From positions 434,001 through 498,000 of the forward strand of contig NZ_CP034463.1 in the NCBI RefSeq assembly GCF_003955715.1: a stretch of DNA of 64,000 bases, given 5' to 3'. The DNA comes from Streptomyces aquilus. GTDB taxonomy: Bacteria; Actinomycetota; Actinomycetes; Streptomycetales; Streptomycetaceae. The position numbers and the translations under genes are program-made. Under the pieces are notes generated by a model. It searched no databases and was not told the DNA's origin. It worked only from the letters and a program-made list of their open reading frames with translations. Below, one piece after another: positions 40,682 through 48,775 of this stretch (its first letter is position 1; each line of letters begins with the position of its first letter).

Positions 40682-40702
40682 TATTGTGAACGTAATTCAA
40701 TA
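40682..40702. promoter_or_regulatory. AT-rich dyad before tetR (TATTG-N11-CAATA)
   Basis: Five-bp arms lie in a short AT-rich patch 62 bp before the tetR start. It is a plausible autoregulatory operator, but the symmetry is limited. Confidence 0.4.
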
Positions 40703-41305
40703 GCTCCGAATTCCGGCACCCCCACACCCGGGACGGGCCACGGCCTCCCGGCCCCATCACGCTGGAGGGCCTCGCCGACCTGGGCGGGCAGGGCCGGACG
40801 CAGCGGCCGTACGCACAGTTCGCTGCCCTCAAGAGCCCCGGGTTGCGCGCAGTGATGCCGTCCCGGCCACTCCGCGCGCACGGAGCTTGAGCCGGCCCAC
40901 GGCGTTTTTCCGTCCCACGTCTCCGAAGTCGAGGAGGAAGCGGGCCCGGAAGCACCGCGCCAGATCCGCCACAAGTGCACGTGGACATGCGCCGTGCCGG
41001 CGGCCCGGGATCGGGGCTGAGACGGGCGTTGTCGAGACGGTGCAGGCTCCGGCTGAGCCCTCGTCCGGGATTCCGGGGCACAGCCAGGCGTCGTCGTCAC
41101 GCCGGCATCGATGTCCTGACCGTCGCTGGCACCGCTCCCTCGGCCGGACGTCCACGACTCGCCGGTCACGATCAGCCCCTCATGGCCGTCAGCGCAGGTG
41201 AGCCGCTCCTGCCCTGATGGTGCGTGGCGCCATGCGCCATGACGCTTGGCGGAACTCGGGATTCCACAGCCGCGCATCCAGTTCGGCTCCCCCACTTGCA
41301 CCCTG
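40703..41305. other. Intergenic, no gene recognised
   Basis: This region of about 600 bases lies between divergent tetR and hydrolase genes. One plus frame, 40735-40860, reads GPITLEGLADLGGQGRTQ and looks protein-like, but has no start and stops soon; I could not assign it. It may be the trace of a lost partner gene of the TetR regulator. Confidence 0.45.
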
Positions 41306-41329
41306 ATTAAAGTACGGTCATACTTCAAT
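41306..41329. promoter_or_regulatory. Inverted repeat ATTAAAGTA-N6-TACTTCAAT
   Basis: Nine-bp arms with one mismatch flank CGGTCA, 177 bp upstream of the hydrolase GTG, in an AT-rich patch. It is probably an operator near the hydrolase promoter. Its AAGTA/TACTT core resembles 17635-17670. Confidence 0.5.
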
Positions 41330-41505
41330 AGTCGGCGGGTTGTTCAGGGACCTGATCCAAGGGGTTTCCCACTTCCTGGGGTTCCTCTGATCGCCGACAC
41401 CGGACTGCAGTCGCAGCCGGGAGACCGGGAACCGCTCCGCGCCCACCTGCGAGGAAGCAGAAATCGGCCCACAGTGGCGGTAACCACACTTCGAAGGGCA
41501 CGACC

Positions 41506-42372
41506 GTGAACGCACACGAAACGCGAGGCGACGTGGTGACGTCGTACAAGAACGCACAGACCCGCACCGTCACCGCCGACGGAGTGACCTTCGCCTACCG
41601 CGACCTCGGCCCCCGGACCGGTATGCCGGTCATCTTCATCACCCACCTCGCCGCGGTCCTGGACAACTGGGACCCCCGGGTCGTCGATGGAATCGCCGCC
41701 AAGCACCGGGTGATCACGTTCGACAACAGGGGCGTGGGCGCGTCCAGCGGCAAGACGCCGAAGACCATCGAGGAGATGGCCAAGGATGCCGTCACCTTCA
41801 TCCGGGCGCTGGGGTTCGAGCAGGTGGACGTCCTCAGCTTCTCGATGGGCGCCATGATCGCCCAGGTGATCGCCCAGACCGATCCGCAGCTCATCCGCAG
41901 GCTGATCCTCGCGGGCACCGGTCCGGCCGGAGGCGAGGGCATCAAGAACGTCACCCGGATCTCGCACTTCGACACCGTCCGGGCGCTGCTCACCCTTCAG
42001 GACGTGAAGCAGTTCCTCTTCTTCACCCGCACCCCGAACGGGATTCGGGCCGGCAAGGAGTTCCTGGCCCGCCTGAAGGAGCGCACCGAGGACCGCGACA
42101 AGGCGATCCGCCCCGCCTCCTACTTCTCCCAGCTCAAGGCCATCCACCGCTGGGGGCTGGCGCGGCCGCAGGATCTGTCCGTCATCCGGCAGCCCGTGCT
42201 CGTCGCCAATGGTGACCACGACAGGATGGTCCCGACATCGAACTCGGAGGACTTGGCCCGGCGGCTGCCCAACGCCGAGCTGGTGATCTACCCCGACGGC
42301 GGCCACGGCGGCATCTTCCAGTACCACGAGCAGTTCGTGCCCACGGCTCTCGAGTTCTTCGGCCGGCCGTAG
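41506..42372 (+). CDS. Alpha/beta hydrolase
   Basis: The protein has 288 residues. It has GVTFAYRDLGPRTGMPVIFI, the strand TFDNRGVGASSG, the nucleophile elbow in VDVLSFSMGAMIAQVIAQ, Asp in NGDHDRMVP and His in PDGGHGGIFQ. The elbow reads SFSMG instead of GxSxG, a Ser for the first Gly, which is tolerated in some members. TTYRDLG and GVGASSG-type motifs relate it to haloperoxidase/3-oxoadipate enol-lactonase-like hydrolases. The substrate is unknown. The GTG start has a purine-rich AAGGGCACGACC upstream. A strong terminator follows. Confidence 0.85.
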   Translation: MNAHETRGDVVTSYKNAQTRTVTADGVTFAYRDLGPRTGMPVIFITHLAAVLDNWDPRVVDGIAAKHRVITFDNRGVGASSGKTPKTIEEMAKDAVTFIRALGFEQVDVLSFSMGAMIAQVIAQTDPQLIRRLILAGTGPAGGEGIKNVTRISHFDTVRALLTLQDVKQFLFFTRTPNGIRAGKEFLARLKERTEDRDKAIRPASYFSQLKAIHRWGLARPQDLSVIRQPVLVANGDHDRMVPTSNSEDLARRLPNAELVIYPDGGHGGIFQYHEQFVPTALEFFGRP

Positions 42373-42413
42373 GGCCGCGGTGCGGTCTGCGTACGGACCG
42401 AGGACGCCGACTC

Positions 42414-42446
42414 AGAGCCGTGACGCCCCGCGGGCGTCACGGCTCT
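42414..42446 (+). terminator. Strong intrinsic terminator after hydrolase
   Basis: Perfect 15-bp arms, AGAGCCGTGACGCCC (42414-42428) and its complement (42432-42446), enclose CGC. It is 41 bases after the hydrolase stop. Confidence 0.8.
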
Positions 42447-42558
42447 CGGCACCTGCTCGACGTAACCGACCTGCACGCTTCTCAGCCACACGGCGCCGAG
42501 GCGATTTTCGTGCGGCCGGCGGTGCGGAGACCGGCATGGCCGATATCCCGTCTGCGCC

Positions 42559-42598
42559 AGTCCGCTAGTCCGCTAGTCCGCTAGTCCGCTAGTCCGCT
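42559..42598 (+). repeat. Five tandem copies of AGTCCGCT
   Basis: Exact octamer repeats lie between the hydrolase terminator and the convergent tetR stop. The junctions create four CTAG tetramers, normally rare in Streptomyces. No coding frame covers it, so it is a noncoding slippage array that may vary between strains. Confidence 0.9.
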
Positions 42599-42757
42599 AC
42601 GGCGTATCGAATGAGCGGAACGTCATCCGCCGTACGAGCGGAGGATCGCCGCATGGGTGTCACCACCGAGATCGCAGCTGTCCCGGCGACCGCCCGCTCA
42701 CACTGACGGCCGGAATCGCGGGTGCGTGGCACCGGCGTCCCAGCCCTTGCCAGGCGG

Positions 42758-43351
42758 TCAGCCAGCCGGTGCCGACTGCTGCTGCACGAAGGTGAGGGCG
42801 TTCTCGATTCCCTGCTCGAGGACCTCGTCGGAGAACTTCCGGTCGGAGAGCGCGCGGGACAGCTGCAACGTTCCCACCACCATGGCGTAGAGCCCGATGG
42901 CCTTGCCGCGCGCGGACTGCGGATCCGCGGGTGCCAGGCGGGCGGCGAGCTCGTCCACGATGGCCCTGGCGCCGTCGGTGTAGGCGTCCTTGGTCGCGTC
43001 ACCGCAGCGGCCGATCTCGTCGAGCAAGGCGGCGGACGGGCAACCGTCACCGGGGTTGTCCCGGTGCTCGGGCGTCAGGTACCCGCGGATGAGATCCTCA
43101 AGTCCCTCGCGGCCGGGCCGGAGCGTGTCGTACTGCTTGACCTGCGCGCGCAACTGCTCGGCGACGACATGGGCGACGAGATCGTCCTTGGACTCGAAGT
43201 GGGCGTAGAAGGCTCCGTTGGTGAGTCCGGCGTCGGACATCAACGTGGAGATGCCGGAGCCGTCGAGGCCGTCCTGCTTGAACCGGTGGCCGGCCCGCTC
43301 GATGATGCGTTGCCGCGTCACCTGCTTGTGCTCCTTGGTGTAGCGCGCCAC
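42758..43351 (-). CDS. TetR family regulator (paralogue of 40015-40620)
   Basis: The protein has 197 residues. The HTH is YTKEHKQVTRQRIIERAGHR, GSGISTLMSDAGLTNGAFYA, HFESKDDLVAHVVAEQ. The helical domain contains GCPSAALLDEIGRCGDATKD and ends VLEQGIENALTFVQQQ, matching the paralogue closely. Palindromic ATCGTAAT/ATTACGAT sites lie just upstream, and TTACGATCGTAA recurs before the SDR at 45168-45866, so it probably represses itself and the SDR/old-yellow-enzyme group. The start codon at 43349-43351 is GTG, giving (M)ARYTKEH. Confidence 0.88.
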   Translation of the reverse strand: MARYTKEHKQVTRQRIIERAGHRFKQDGLDGSGISTLMSDAGLTNGAFYAHFESKDDLVAHVVAEQLRAQVKQYDTLRPGREGLEDLIRGYLTPEHRDNPGDGCPSAALLDEIGRCGDATKDAYTDGARAIVDELAARLAPADPQSARGKAIGLYAMVVGTLQLSRALSDRKFSDEVLEQGIENALTFVQQQSAPAG

Positions 43352-43393
43352 AGTGCTCCTCCGTCAGCTTCGCGGGGCCATTGCCTCGCGCCC

Positions 43394-43432
43394 ATCGTAA
43401 TCCATGGCCTGACGCATGTAATATTACGATCG
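43394..43432. promoter_or_regulatory. TetR operators ATCGTAAT / GTAATATTACGATCG
   Basis: ATCGTAAT (43394-43401) and ATTACGAT (43423-43430) are inverted, and GTAATATTAC (43418-43427) is a perfect 10-bp palindrome. The region lies 43-81 bp before the tetR start. TATTACGATCG (43422-43432) recurs exactly at 45941-45951. Confidence 0.65.
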
Positions 43433-43444
43433 ACAGGCGACTTT

Positions 43445-43584
43445 GCGGCCTGCTGCGATCTCCGGCATGTCCGGACGCAGATCCACGATGCCGACCCGGG
43501 CGCCGCGGGAGAGAAGGGCCGAGGCCGTGGCGCTGCCGGACATCGGTGGCCGCCGGCGATGAGCACGACCTTGTCGGCGAGTTC
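43445..43584 (-). pseudogene. SDR N-terminal remnant with frameshift
   Basis: One minus frame reads ELADKVVLIAGGH, the start of an SDR up to the glycine loop, and the next frame continues SGSATASALLSRGARVGIVD, LRPDMPEI. Together they form the first beta-alpha-beta unit of an SDR broken at the glycine loop. The rest of the gene is absent. Confidence 0.55.
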
Positions 43585-43801
43585 TCATGCCTGGATGCGG
43601 ATACCTCGTCCTCAGTCATGAGACGGGGCCGAGTCCCCGCCCGGTGCGGCGAGTCCTGATGCGAAGCCGCGGGGCGGGACCTCGTCGTCATCGACGGCGC
43701 ACCGCTCGCGTCGCGAGCGCATGTGCCCCACCGCCTGGCGGCGCCGCGCGCACGCCGAAGCGCCCGGGGAAGGCGACTCCCCCGGGCACCGGGCGCTCCG
43801 G

Positions 43802-44869
43802 TCAGGCGGCGTAGGTGGGGTAGTCGGTGTAGCCGGCCGCGCCACCGCCGTAGAAGGTGGCCGGGTCGGGGGTGTTCAGGGGCGCGCCCGCACGGATGCG
43901 CTCGACCAGGTCGGGGTTGGCGAGTGCCATGGAGCCCACGGTGATGACGTCGGCGATGCCGTTCTCGATGTCCTTGGCGCGGGTGTCGATGTCGGTGCCC
44001 GCACGGTTGAGGAGCAGCGTGTTGGGCCACAGCCTTCGGAGCGTGTGCAGGAGTTCTTCGTCGCCGCCGTGGGCGAGGTGCAGGTAGGCGAGGTCGAGGG
44101 GGGCGAGGGCGCGCACGAGGTGCGGGTAGAGCTCGTGCGGGTCGTCCTCCACGAGGTCGCCGAGCTGGAAGGGGTTGCCGGGAGAGAGCCGGATGCCGGT
44201 ACGGCCGGCTCCGATCTCGTCGGCCACGGCGGCGGCGACCTCCACGGCGAAGCGGATGCGGTTGTCGAGGGAGCCGCCGTACCGGTCGGTGCGCTGGTTG
44301 GTGTTGGCGGCGAGGAACTGATGGACCAGGTAGCCGTTGGCGCCGTGGATCTCGACGCCGTCGGCACCGGCCGCGATGGCGGCCGCGGCGGCCCGCCGGA
44401 AGTCGTCGACCGTCGCGGTGACCTCCTCGGTGGACAGTGCGCGCGGTTCCGGCATTTCCTGCATCCCGGAGCCGGTGAACGTGAGGCCCCCCGGCTTGAT
44501 CGCGGAGGGGGCCACCGGCTGCCGGTGGTGGGGGGTGTTGTCGGGGTGGGAGATCCGCCCGACGTGCATGAGCTGGATGACGATACGCCCGTCGGCCTTG
44601 TGTACGGCGTCGGTGACCTTGCGCCAGCCCGCGATGTGCTCGTCGGTGTAGATGCCCGGCGTCACCGGGTAGCCCTGGCCGTCGGCGGAGGGCTGGGTGC
44701 CCTCGGTGATGATGAGGGCGTGCGACGCGCGCTGGGCGTAGTACTCGGCGTTGAGCTCGGTCGGCACGCCGTCCGGGGTGGCCCTGCTGCGGGTCAGGGG
44801 GGACATCGCCAGACGGTGCGGCAGGGAGATCTTTCCGGCGACGGTCGGGGTCCACAGGCTGTCGAGCAT
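43802..44869 (-). CDS. Old yellow enzyme family alkene reductase
   Basis: The 355-residue protein has the OYE/NemA pattern: LDSLWTPTVAGKISLPHRLA, MSPLTRSRATPDGVPTELNA, HALIITEGTQPSADGQGYPV, IVIQLMHVGRISHPDN, GADGVEIHGANGYLVHQFLA (FMN/substrate HGANGYL), NQRTDRYGGSLDNRIRFAVE and GIRLSPGNPF. FMN-dependent NAD(P)H reduction of activated C=C bonds is expected. The His-Asn pair that binds the substrate carbonyl is represented in HGAN. The start at 44869 has GAGGAAG upstream. It lies in the same direction as the SDR and under the same presumed TetR. Confidence 0.9.
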   Translation of the reverse strand: MLDSLWTPTVAGKISLPHRLAMSPLTRSRATPDGVPTELNAEYYAQRASHALIITEGTQPSADGQGYPVTPGIYTDEHIAGWRKVTDAVHKADGRIVIQLMHVGRISHPDNTPHHRQPVAPSAIKPGGLTFTGSGMQEMPEPRALSTEEVTATVDDFRRAAAAAIAAGADGVEIHGANGYLVHQFLAANTNQRTDRYGGSLDNRIRFAVEVAAAVADEIGAGRTGIRLSPGNPFQLGDLVEDDPHELYPHLVRALAPLDLAYLHLAHGGDEELLHTLRRLWPNTLLLNRAGTDIDTRAKDIENGIADVITVGSMALANPDLVERIRAGAPLNTPDPATFYGGGAAGYTDYPTYAA

Positions 44870-44973
44870 GCGTGCTTCCTCAGGTTGTTGGTGGTGTGGG
44901 TGGCGGACATCCGGCAGGCCTACGTCCCGGTCAGGCGGGCGGAAAAGATCCTCGCTTTTGGGAACGAGGCCAC

Positions 44974-45045
44974 CGGCGAGGTCTTTGCGGATGGAGGGGA
45001 GGGCGACGGTGACGATTAGGTTGTCGAGCGCGGCGTTGATTCCGG
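44974..45045 (-). pseudogene. MFS transporter (EmrB/QacA-type) N-terminal remnant
   Basis: The minus frame reads INAALDNLIVTVALPSIRKD then LAGGL, the first transmembrane segment and D-x-x-I-V-x-x-A-L-P-x-I motif of 14-TM drug exporters. Flanking sequence is unrelated, so about 25 codons remain, between the old-yellow-enzyme and SDR genes. The exporter may have been deleted from this operon. Confidence 0.55.
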
Positions 45046-45167
45046 CCCCGCCGGTGATGACCGCAGCCCCGACGGCACCGCCTCCCGAACCGGTCGCTTG
45101 TGATGCTGTGCCAGGACGTTCCCTTGAAGGACGCGCCTGGCGGTTGGCCGGCGAGGGCGGGCCCTCC

Positions 45168-45866
45168 TCAGGGGAGCTGCGGATAGAGCGCCGAGACGCC
45201 CCCGGACAGTGCCGCCTGCGCCTGGCGGGCCGCGTTGTCCGCGAGGATCTCGTAGGCGCCGGCGGCGATGCCGTCCACGGCGATGCGCGCGATGTCGGCC
45301 GGGTCGGACTTGGCCGCGTCGACGGTTCGGACCATGTCGGTGTCCATGTAGCCGACATGCAGACCGGCCACGCGGATGCCCTGGTCGGCCAGTTGCACGC
45401 GCAGGGTGTTGGTCAGCGACCACTCCGCGGATTTGGCGGCGCAGTAGGCGCCGAACTCCGGGAAGCTGACCCAGGACAGGCCGGACAGGACGTTCAGCAT
45501 GGCCCCGCCCCCGTTGGCCGCGATCTGGGGCGCGAAGGCGCGGGCCACTGTCAGGGTGCCGAGGTAGTGGGTGTTCATCTCCAGGCGGATGTCGTCCAGG
45601 TCGGCGGTGAGCAAGTCGGCGCCGGTGGAAGATCCCGCGTTGTTGACCAGGATGGTCACATCGCCGGTGGCCGCGGCGGCGGCCGCGACGGAGGCGGGGT
45701 CGGTGATGTCGAGCGCGATCGGCTTGGCGCCGGGCAGGTCGACCTGGTCGGGGTTACGGGCGCCGGCGTAGACGGTGGCGCCACGGCTGAGCAGTGCGGC
45801 GGCGAGGGCCCGGCCGAAGCCCCGGTTCGCTCCGGTGACGAGGGCGGTACTGGCGGAGAGGTCCAT
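45168..45866 (-). CDS. Short-chain dehydrogenase/reductase
   Basis: The 232-residue SDR has TALVTGANRGFGRALAAALL, DVTILVNNAGSSTGADLLTA, LSGLSWVSFPEFGAYCAAKS (Ser, Tyr, Lys) and RVAGLHVGYMDTDMVRTVDA. It is a paralogue of the SDR at 33723-34424. It lies upstream of the old-yellow-enzyme gene on the same strand, separated by about 300 bp holding an MFS relic; they may form one transcript. The perfect palindrome TTACGATCGTAA lies 77 bp before its ATG. Confidence 0.9.
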   Translation of the reverse strand: MDLSASTALVTGANRGFGRALAAALLSRGATVYAGARNPDQVDLPGAKPIALDITDPASVAAAAAATGDVTILVNNAGSSTGADLLTADLDDIRLEMNTHYLGTLTVARAFAPQIAANGGGAMLNVLSGLSWVSFPEFGAYCAAKSAEWSLTNTLRVQLADQGIRVAGLHVGYMDTDMVRTVDAAKSDPADIARIAVDGIAAGAYEILADNAARQAQAALSGGVSALYPQLP

Positions 45867-45942
45867 GGAGGTTCCCGGTGAAGTGGAGAGGAGATGACCA
45901 GGGCGGTGACGGCGTGATCTGACGCGACCCCAGTCCATTATA

Positions 45943-45954
45943 TTACGATCGTAA
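45943..45954. promoter_or_regulatory. Palindromic TetR operator TTACGATCGTAA
   Basis: A perfect 12-bp palindrome in the SDR promoter. Extended to TATTACGATCG it matches 43422-43432 before the tetR gene at 42758-43351, linking that regulator to this SDR. Confidence 0.7.
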
Positions 45955-46009
45955 GAGTAAGCGGGTCGAGCCAGTGATCGCAACCGATCCGCCTGGTGAA
46001 TGACGCTGA

Positions 46010-47032
46010 GCCGGGCTTCTTGCCGGCACAGGCGGTGGAGCGGTGGCCACAGCCGCCGGACTCACGGCTTTCGACTTCGGCTCTGAGATCGGCGGATCCA
46101 CCCGGACTCCGGCACACTTCAACGGTCTCTACGGACACAAGGCGACCTGGCGGTCCATCCCCCGGATCGGACACGTCCCGGGCGGACCAGGTCTCGGACG
46201 GTGGGCGGAGATCGACCTCGCCTGTGCCGACGCCCAAGTGCGCGACGCACGCGACCTGGCCCCCATCCTCCACGCGACGGCAGGACCGCCGGAGCGCGAC
46301 GGCGGCTTCAGCCACACCCTCGCACCGCCACGAGCGAACGAACTGGGCGCCTTCCGCGAGGCGGTGTGGACCGAGGACGCGTCATGCCCGATAGACCACG
46401 ATGTCGTTGCCGCGGTGGACGACGCCTTGAGCGCCCTGAAAGTGGCGGGCACGAAGGTCGAAGTACGGCCCACCAGCCCGCCCGTCGACATGACGACCAG
46501 TCATGCCCTGTTCCAGCGCCTGCTCTTCGGCGCCTTCGCCTACGACCGGCCCGGACTGACAGCGGCCTCCAGCGCCGCGACCCTCGCGCGCGTTGTCCAA
46601 CACCCTCGTGGAGAGGCACTGGACGCGGTGAGAGGAACCTTCCAGTCCCACGACAGCTGGCTGCAAGCGGACGTCGCACGCCGTGAACTCCGGCACCGGT
46701 GGGCCGAGTTCTTCCGTGAGTTCGACGTCCTGCTCATGCCGGTGACTCCGACCACGGCGCCGCCTCATCACACCAAGCCGATCGAGAGGTTCGGCCGACG
46801 GATCCAGGTGGACGGGCATTCCCGTTCCTACTGGGATCAGGTCAAGTGGAGCGCCATCGCCAATGCGGCCGGCTCTCCGGCGACGACCATCCCCGTCCGA
46901 ACGGGCCGGGACGGTCTGCCCGTCGGGCTGCAGGCGATGGGGCCGAGCGGCGGCGACCTCACGACCATCGAGTTCGCCGAGCTCCTGGGCCGGGAAGTCG
47001 AGGGCTACCAGCCCCCTCCGGCCTTCGCGTGA
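46010..47032 (+). pseudogene. Amidase-signature gene, 5' truncated
   Basis: The frame encodes AGTGGGAVATAAGLTAFDFG, SEIGGSTRTPAHFNGLYGHK, later VLLMPVTPTTAPPHH and AIANAAGSPATTIPV. These are the middle and C-terminal parts of an amidase-signature hydrolase, including the cis-Ser loop and GGSTR nucleophile. The first 100-150 residues, with the catalytic Lys (usually in a VKD motif), are absent, and a TGA at 46007-46009 closes the frame upstream. A GTG at 46043 could initiate a fragment, but it would lack the triad. The loss seems recent, since the rest is undamaged. Confidence 0.75.
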
Positions 47033-47088
47033 CGATCAGCCGGCCGACCCCGCACGGGTGAACGGCCACCGGATCGGCCCGCACGGTC

Positions 47089-48102
47089 TCACTCGCCGTC
47101 GGGCGCCATCGAGACCACGACCTTGCCGGCCTTGGTGCGGCCCTGCTCGACGTACGCCATCGCCTCGAGGGTCTGGTCGAAGGGGAAGGTGCTGTCGATG
47201 ACGGGGCGGAGTTTCCCGCTGTCGTAGAGGGCGCCGAGCTTGCGCAGCTGGGAGCCGTTGGCCCGCATCCAGAGGAACTCGTAGCGCACGCCCAGCTTCT
47301 TTGCCTGCTTGCGGATCTTGCGGCTGAGGGTGTTCATGACCAGGCCCAGGACGGCGGGGGCGCCGAGCTGCTTGGCGAAACCGGCGTCGGGCGGGCCGAC
47401 GACACTGATGGCCAGGCCGCCGGGCTTCAGTACGGTCAGTGACTTCTCGAGGTTCGCCCCGCCCAGGGAGTCCAGCACCAGGTCGTAGCCCGAGAGCACC
47501 GTGGAGAAGTCTTCCTTGGTGTAGTCGACGACGACGTCGGCGCCCAGGCTCCTGACCAGCTCCTCGGACCTGGTGTTCGCGGTCGTCGCCACCGTGGCGC
47601 CGAGGTGCTTGGCGAGCTGGATGACCGTCGACCCGAGGCCGCCGGCCCCGGCGTGGACGAGGACCTTCTGCCCCGGCTTCACGTGCGCGCGCTCGACGAG
47701 GACCTGCCATGCGGTCAGGGCCACCAGCGGCACCGCGGCTGCCTCTTGGAGAGTGAGGGAGGCGGGCTTGGGCGCGACATCGTCGACGTCGATCGCGATG
47801 TACTCCGCGAAGCCCCCGACCCGCAGGTCGCGCGGGCGGGCGTAGACCTCTTCGCCGACCTTGAAGCCGTGTACGGCGGAGCCGACCTGTGTCACGACGC
47901 CGGCCACGTCGTGGCCGAGCACGAACGGACGCTTGTACTTCAGGATCTGCTTGAACTGCCCGTTGCGGACCATCTTGTCCAGCGGGTTGATGCTGGCGGC
48001 GCTCACTCTGACCAGAACGTCGCGGGCTCCGACGGTGGGCTTGGGCACGTCGGCGGCGCGGGCGCCGTCCTTGCCGTACTTCTCGACGACGAATGCCTTC
48101 AT
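47089..48102 (-). CDS. MDR family NADP-dependent oxidoreductase
   Basis: The protein has 337 residues. MKAFVVEKYGKDGARAADVP, VSAASINPLDKMVRNGQFKQ, GHDVAGVVTQVGSAVHGFKV and VLVHAGAGGLGSTVIQLAKH give a GroES-like half plus a Rossmann half (AGAGGLGS). Zinc ligands are missing, as in quinone/enone reductases and reticulon-4-interacting-protein-like MDRs. VVVDYTKEDF and LVLDSLGGANLEKSLTVLKP are typical of this group. It is divergent from the HxlR gene over an operator, so HxlR is its likely regulator. The ATG at 48102 fits the family start. Confidence 0.88.
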   Translation of the reverse strand: MKAFVVEKYGKDGARAADVPKPTVGARDVLVRVSAASINPLDKMVRNGQFKQILKYKRPFVLGHDVAGVVTQVGSAVHGFKVGEEVYARPRDLRVGGFAEYIAIDVDDVAPKPASLTLQEAAAVPLVALTAWQVLVERAHVKPGQKVLVHAGAGGLGSTVIQLAKHLGATVATTANTRSEELVRSLGADVVVDYTKEDFSTVLSGYDLVLDSLGGANLEKSLTVLKPGGLAISVVGPPDAGFAKQLGAPAVLGLVMNTLSRKIRKQAKKLGVRYEFLWMRANGSQLRKLGALYDSGKLRPVIDSTFPFDQTLEAMAYVEQGRTKAGKVVVSMAPDGE

Positions 48103-48218
48103 GGCGGCCGCCTTTCTGCGTGGGTGTCTCGGTGGTCGGTGTGATTCTTGGGACGGGTCCCCTGTGCGCCTGCTTCTCGTCGGCGGCAGGGGTGACGTGC
48201 CGATCATGACGGTACTAG

Positions 48219-48242
48219 CTGAGTATGGAAAAGTAAACTCAG
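48219..48242. promoter_or_regulatory. HxlR-type operator, shared with 34948-34971
   Basis: CTGAGTATGGAAAAG followed by TAAACTCAG forms a dyad with CTGAGT/ACTCAG ends, 21 bp before the hxlR ATG. It matches the element before the esterase at 34948-34971 at 22 of 24 positions when that one is read on the other strand. Confidence 0.75.
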
Positions 48243-48262
48243 AGGAGGTTAGAATCACCCCC

Positions 48263-48775
48263 ATGGACGCAACGACCGAAGCCCTGCGGGACGACGCCGG
48301 CACGTTTCCCCATCTCGACCGGGACACGTCGAACTGCTCGATCGCCCGAACCCTTGAGATCGTGGGCGAGAAGTGGACGATCCTGATTCTGCGCGAGGTC
48401 TGGTACGGCTCGTCCCGTTTCAGCGAGTTCGAGCGCGTCCTCGGCTGCCCTCGCAACCTCCTCGCGGCGCGACTCAAGATGCTCGTGGAGGAAGGGATCC
48501 TGGCCACCGAGACCTACAAGGAGCCGGGCTCGCGGAGCCGACCGAAGTACGTGATCACAGCCAAGGGTATGGATCTGGTCCCGGCCGTGCTGGGACTCCT
48601 GCAGTGGGGGGACCGCTACCGCGCCGACCCGGAGGGCCCGGCCATGCTGTCCCGGCACCGTGGATGCGGCGCGCATGTCGACGCCCAGATCCGCTGCGAC
48701 CAGGGCCACGCCGTACGGCCGGAAGACATCGAGAGCATCCCCGGCCCCGCCTTTCGCCTGAGGCCGGCGGAGTGA
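48263..48775 (+). CDS. HxlR family transcriptional regulator
   Basis: The protein has 170 residues. NCSIARTLEIVGEKWTILIL, REVWYGSSRFSEFERVLGCP, RNLLAARLKMLVEEGILATE form the HxlR winged helix, beginning with the C-S-I-A-R-T-L-E-I-V-G-E-K-W motif whose Cys can be redox-active in this family. A C-terminal extension has RGCGAHVDAQIRCDQGHAVR with further Cys. It may sense electrophiles or oxidants. Targets inferred from operator position are the divergent MDR, itself and the esterase at 35050. Confidence 0.88.
   Translation: MDATTEALRDDAGTFPHLDRDTSNCSIARTLEIVGEKWTILILREVWYGSSRFSEFERVLGCPRNLLAARLKMLVEEGILATETYKEPGSRSRPKYVITAKGMDLVPAVLGLLQWGDRYRADPEGPAMLSRHRGCGAHVDAQIRCDQGHAVRPEDIESIPGPAFRLRPAE

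Noticed and set aside
42559..42598. CRISPR-like array
   Set aside because: The octamers are contiguous without spacers and no cas gene is present.
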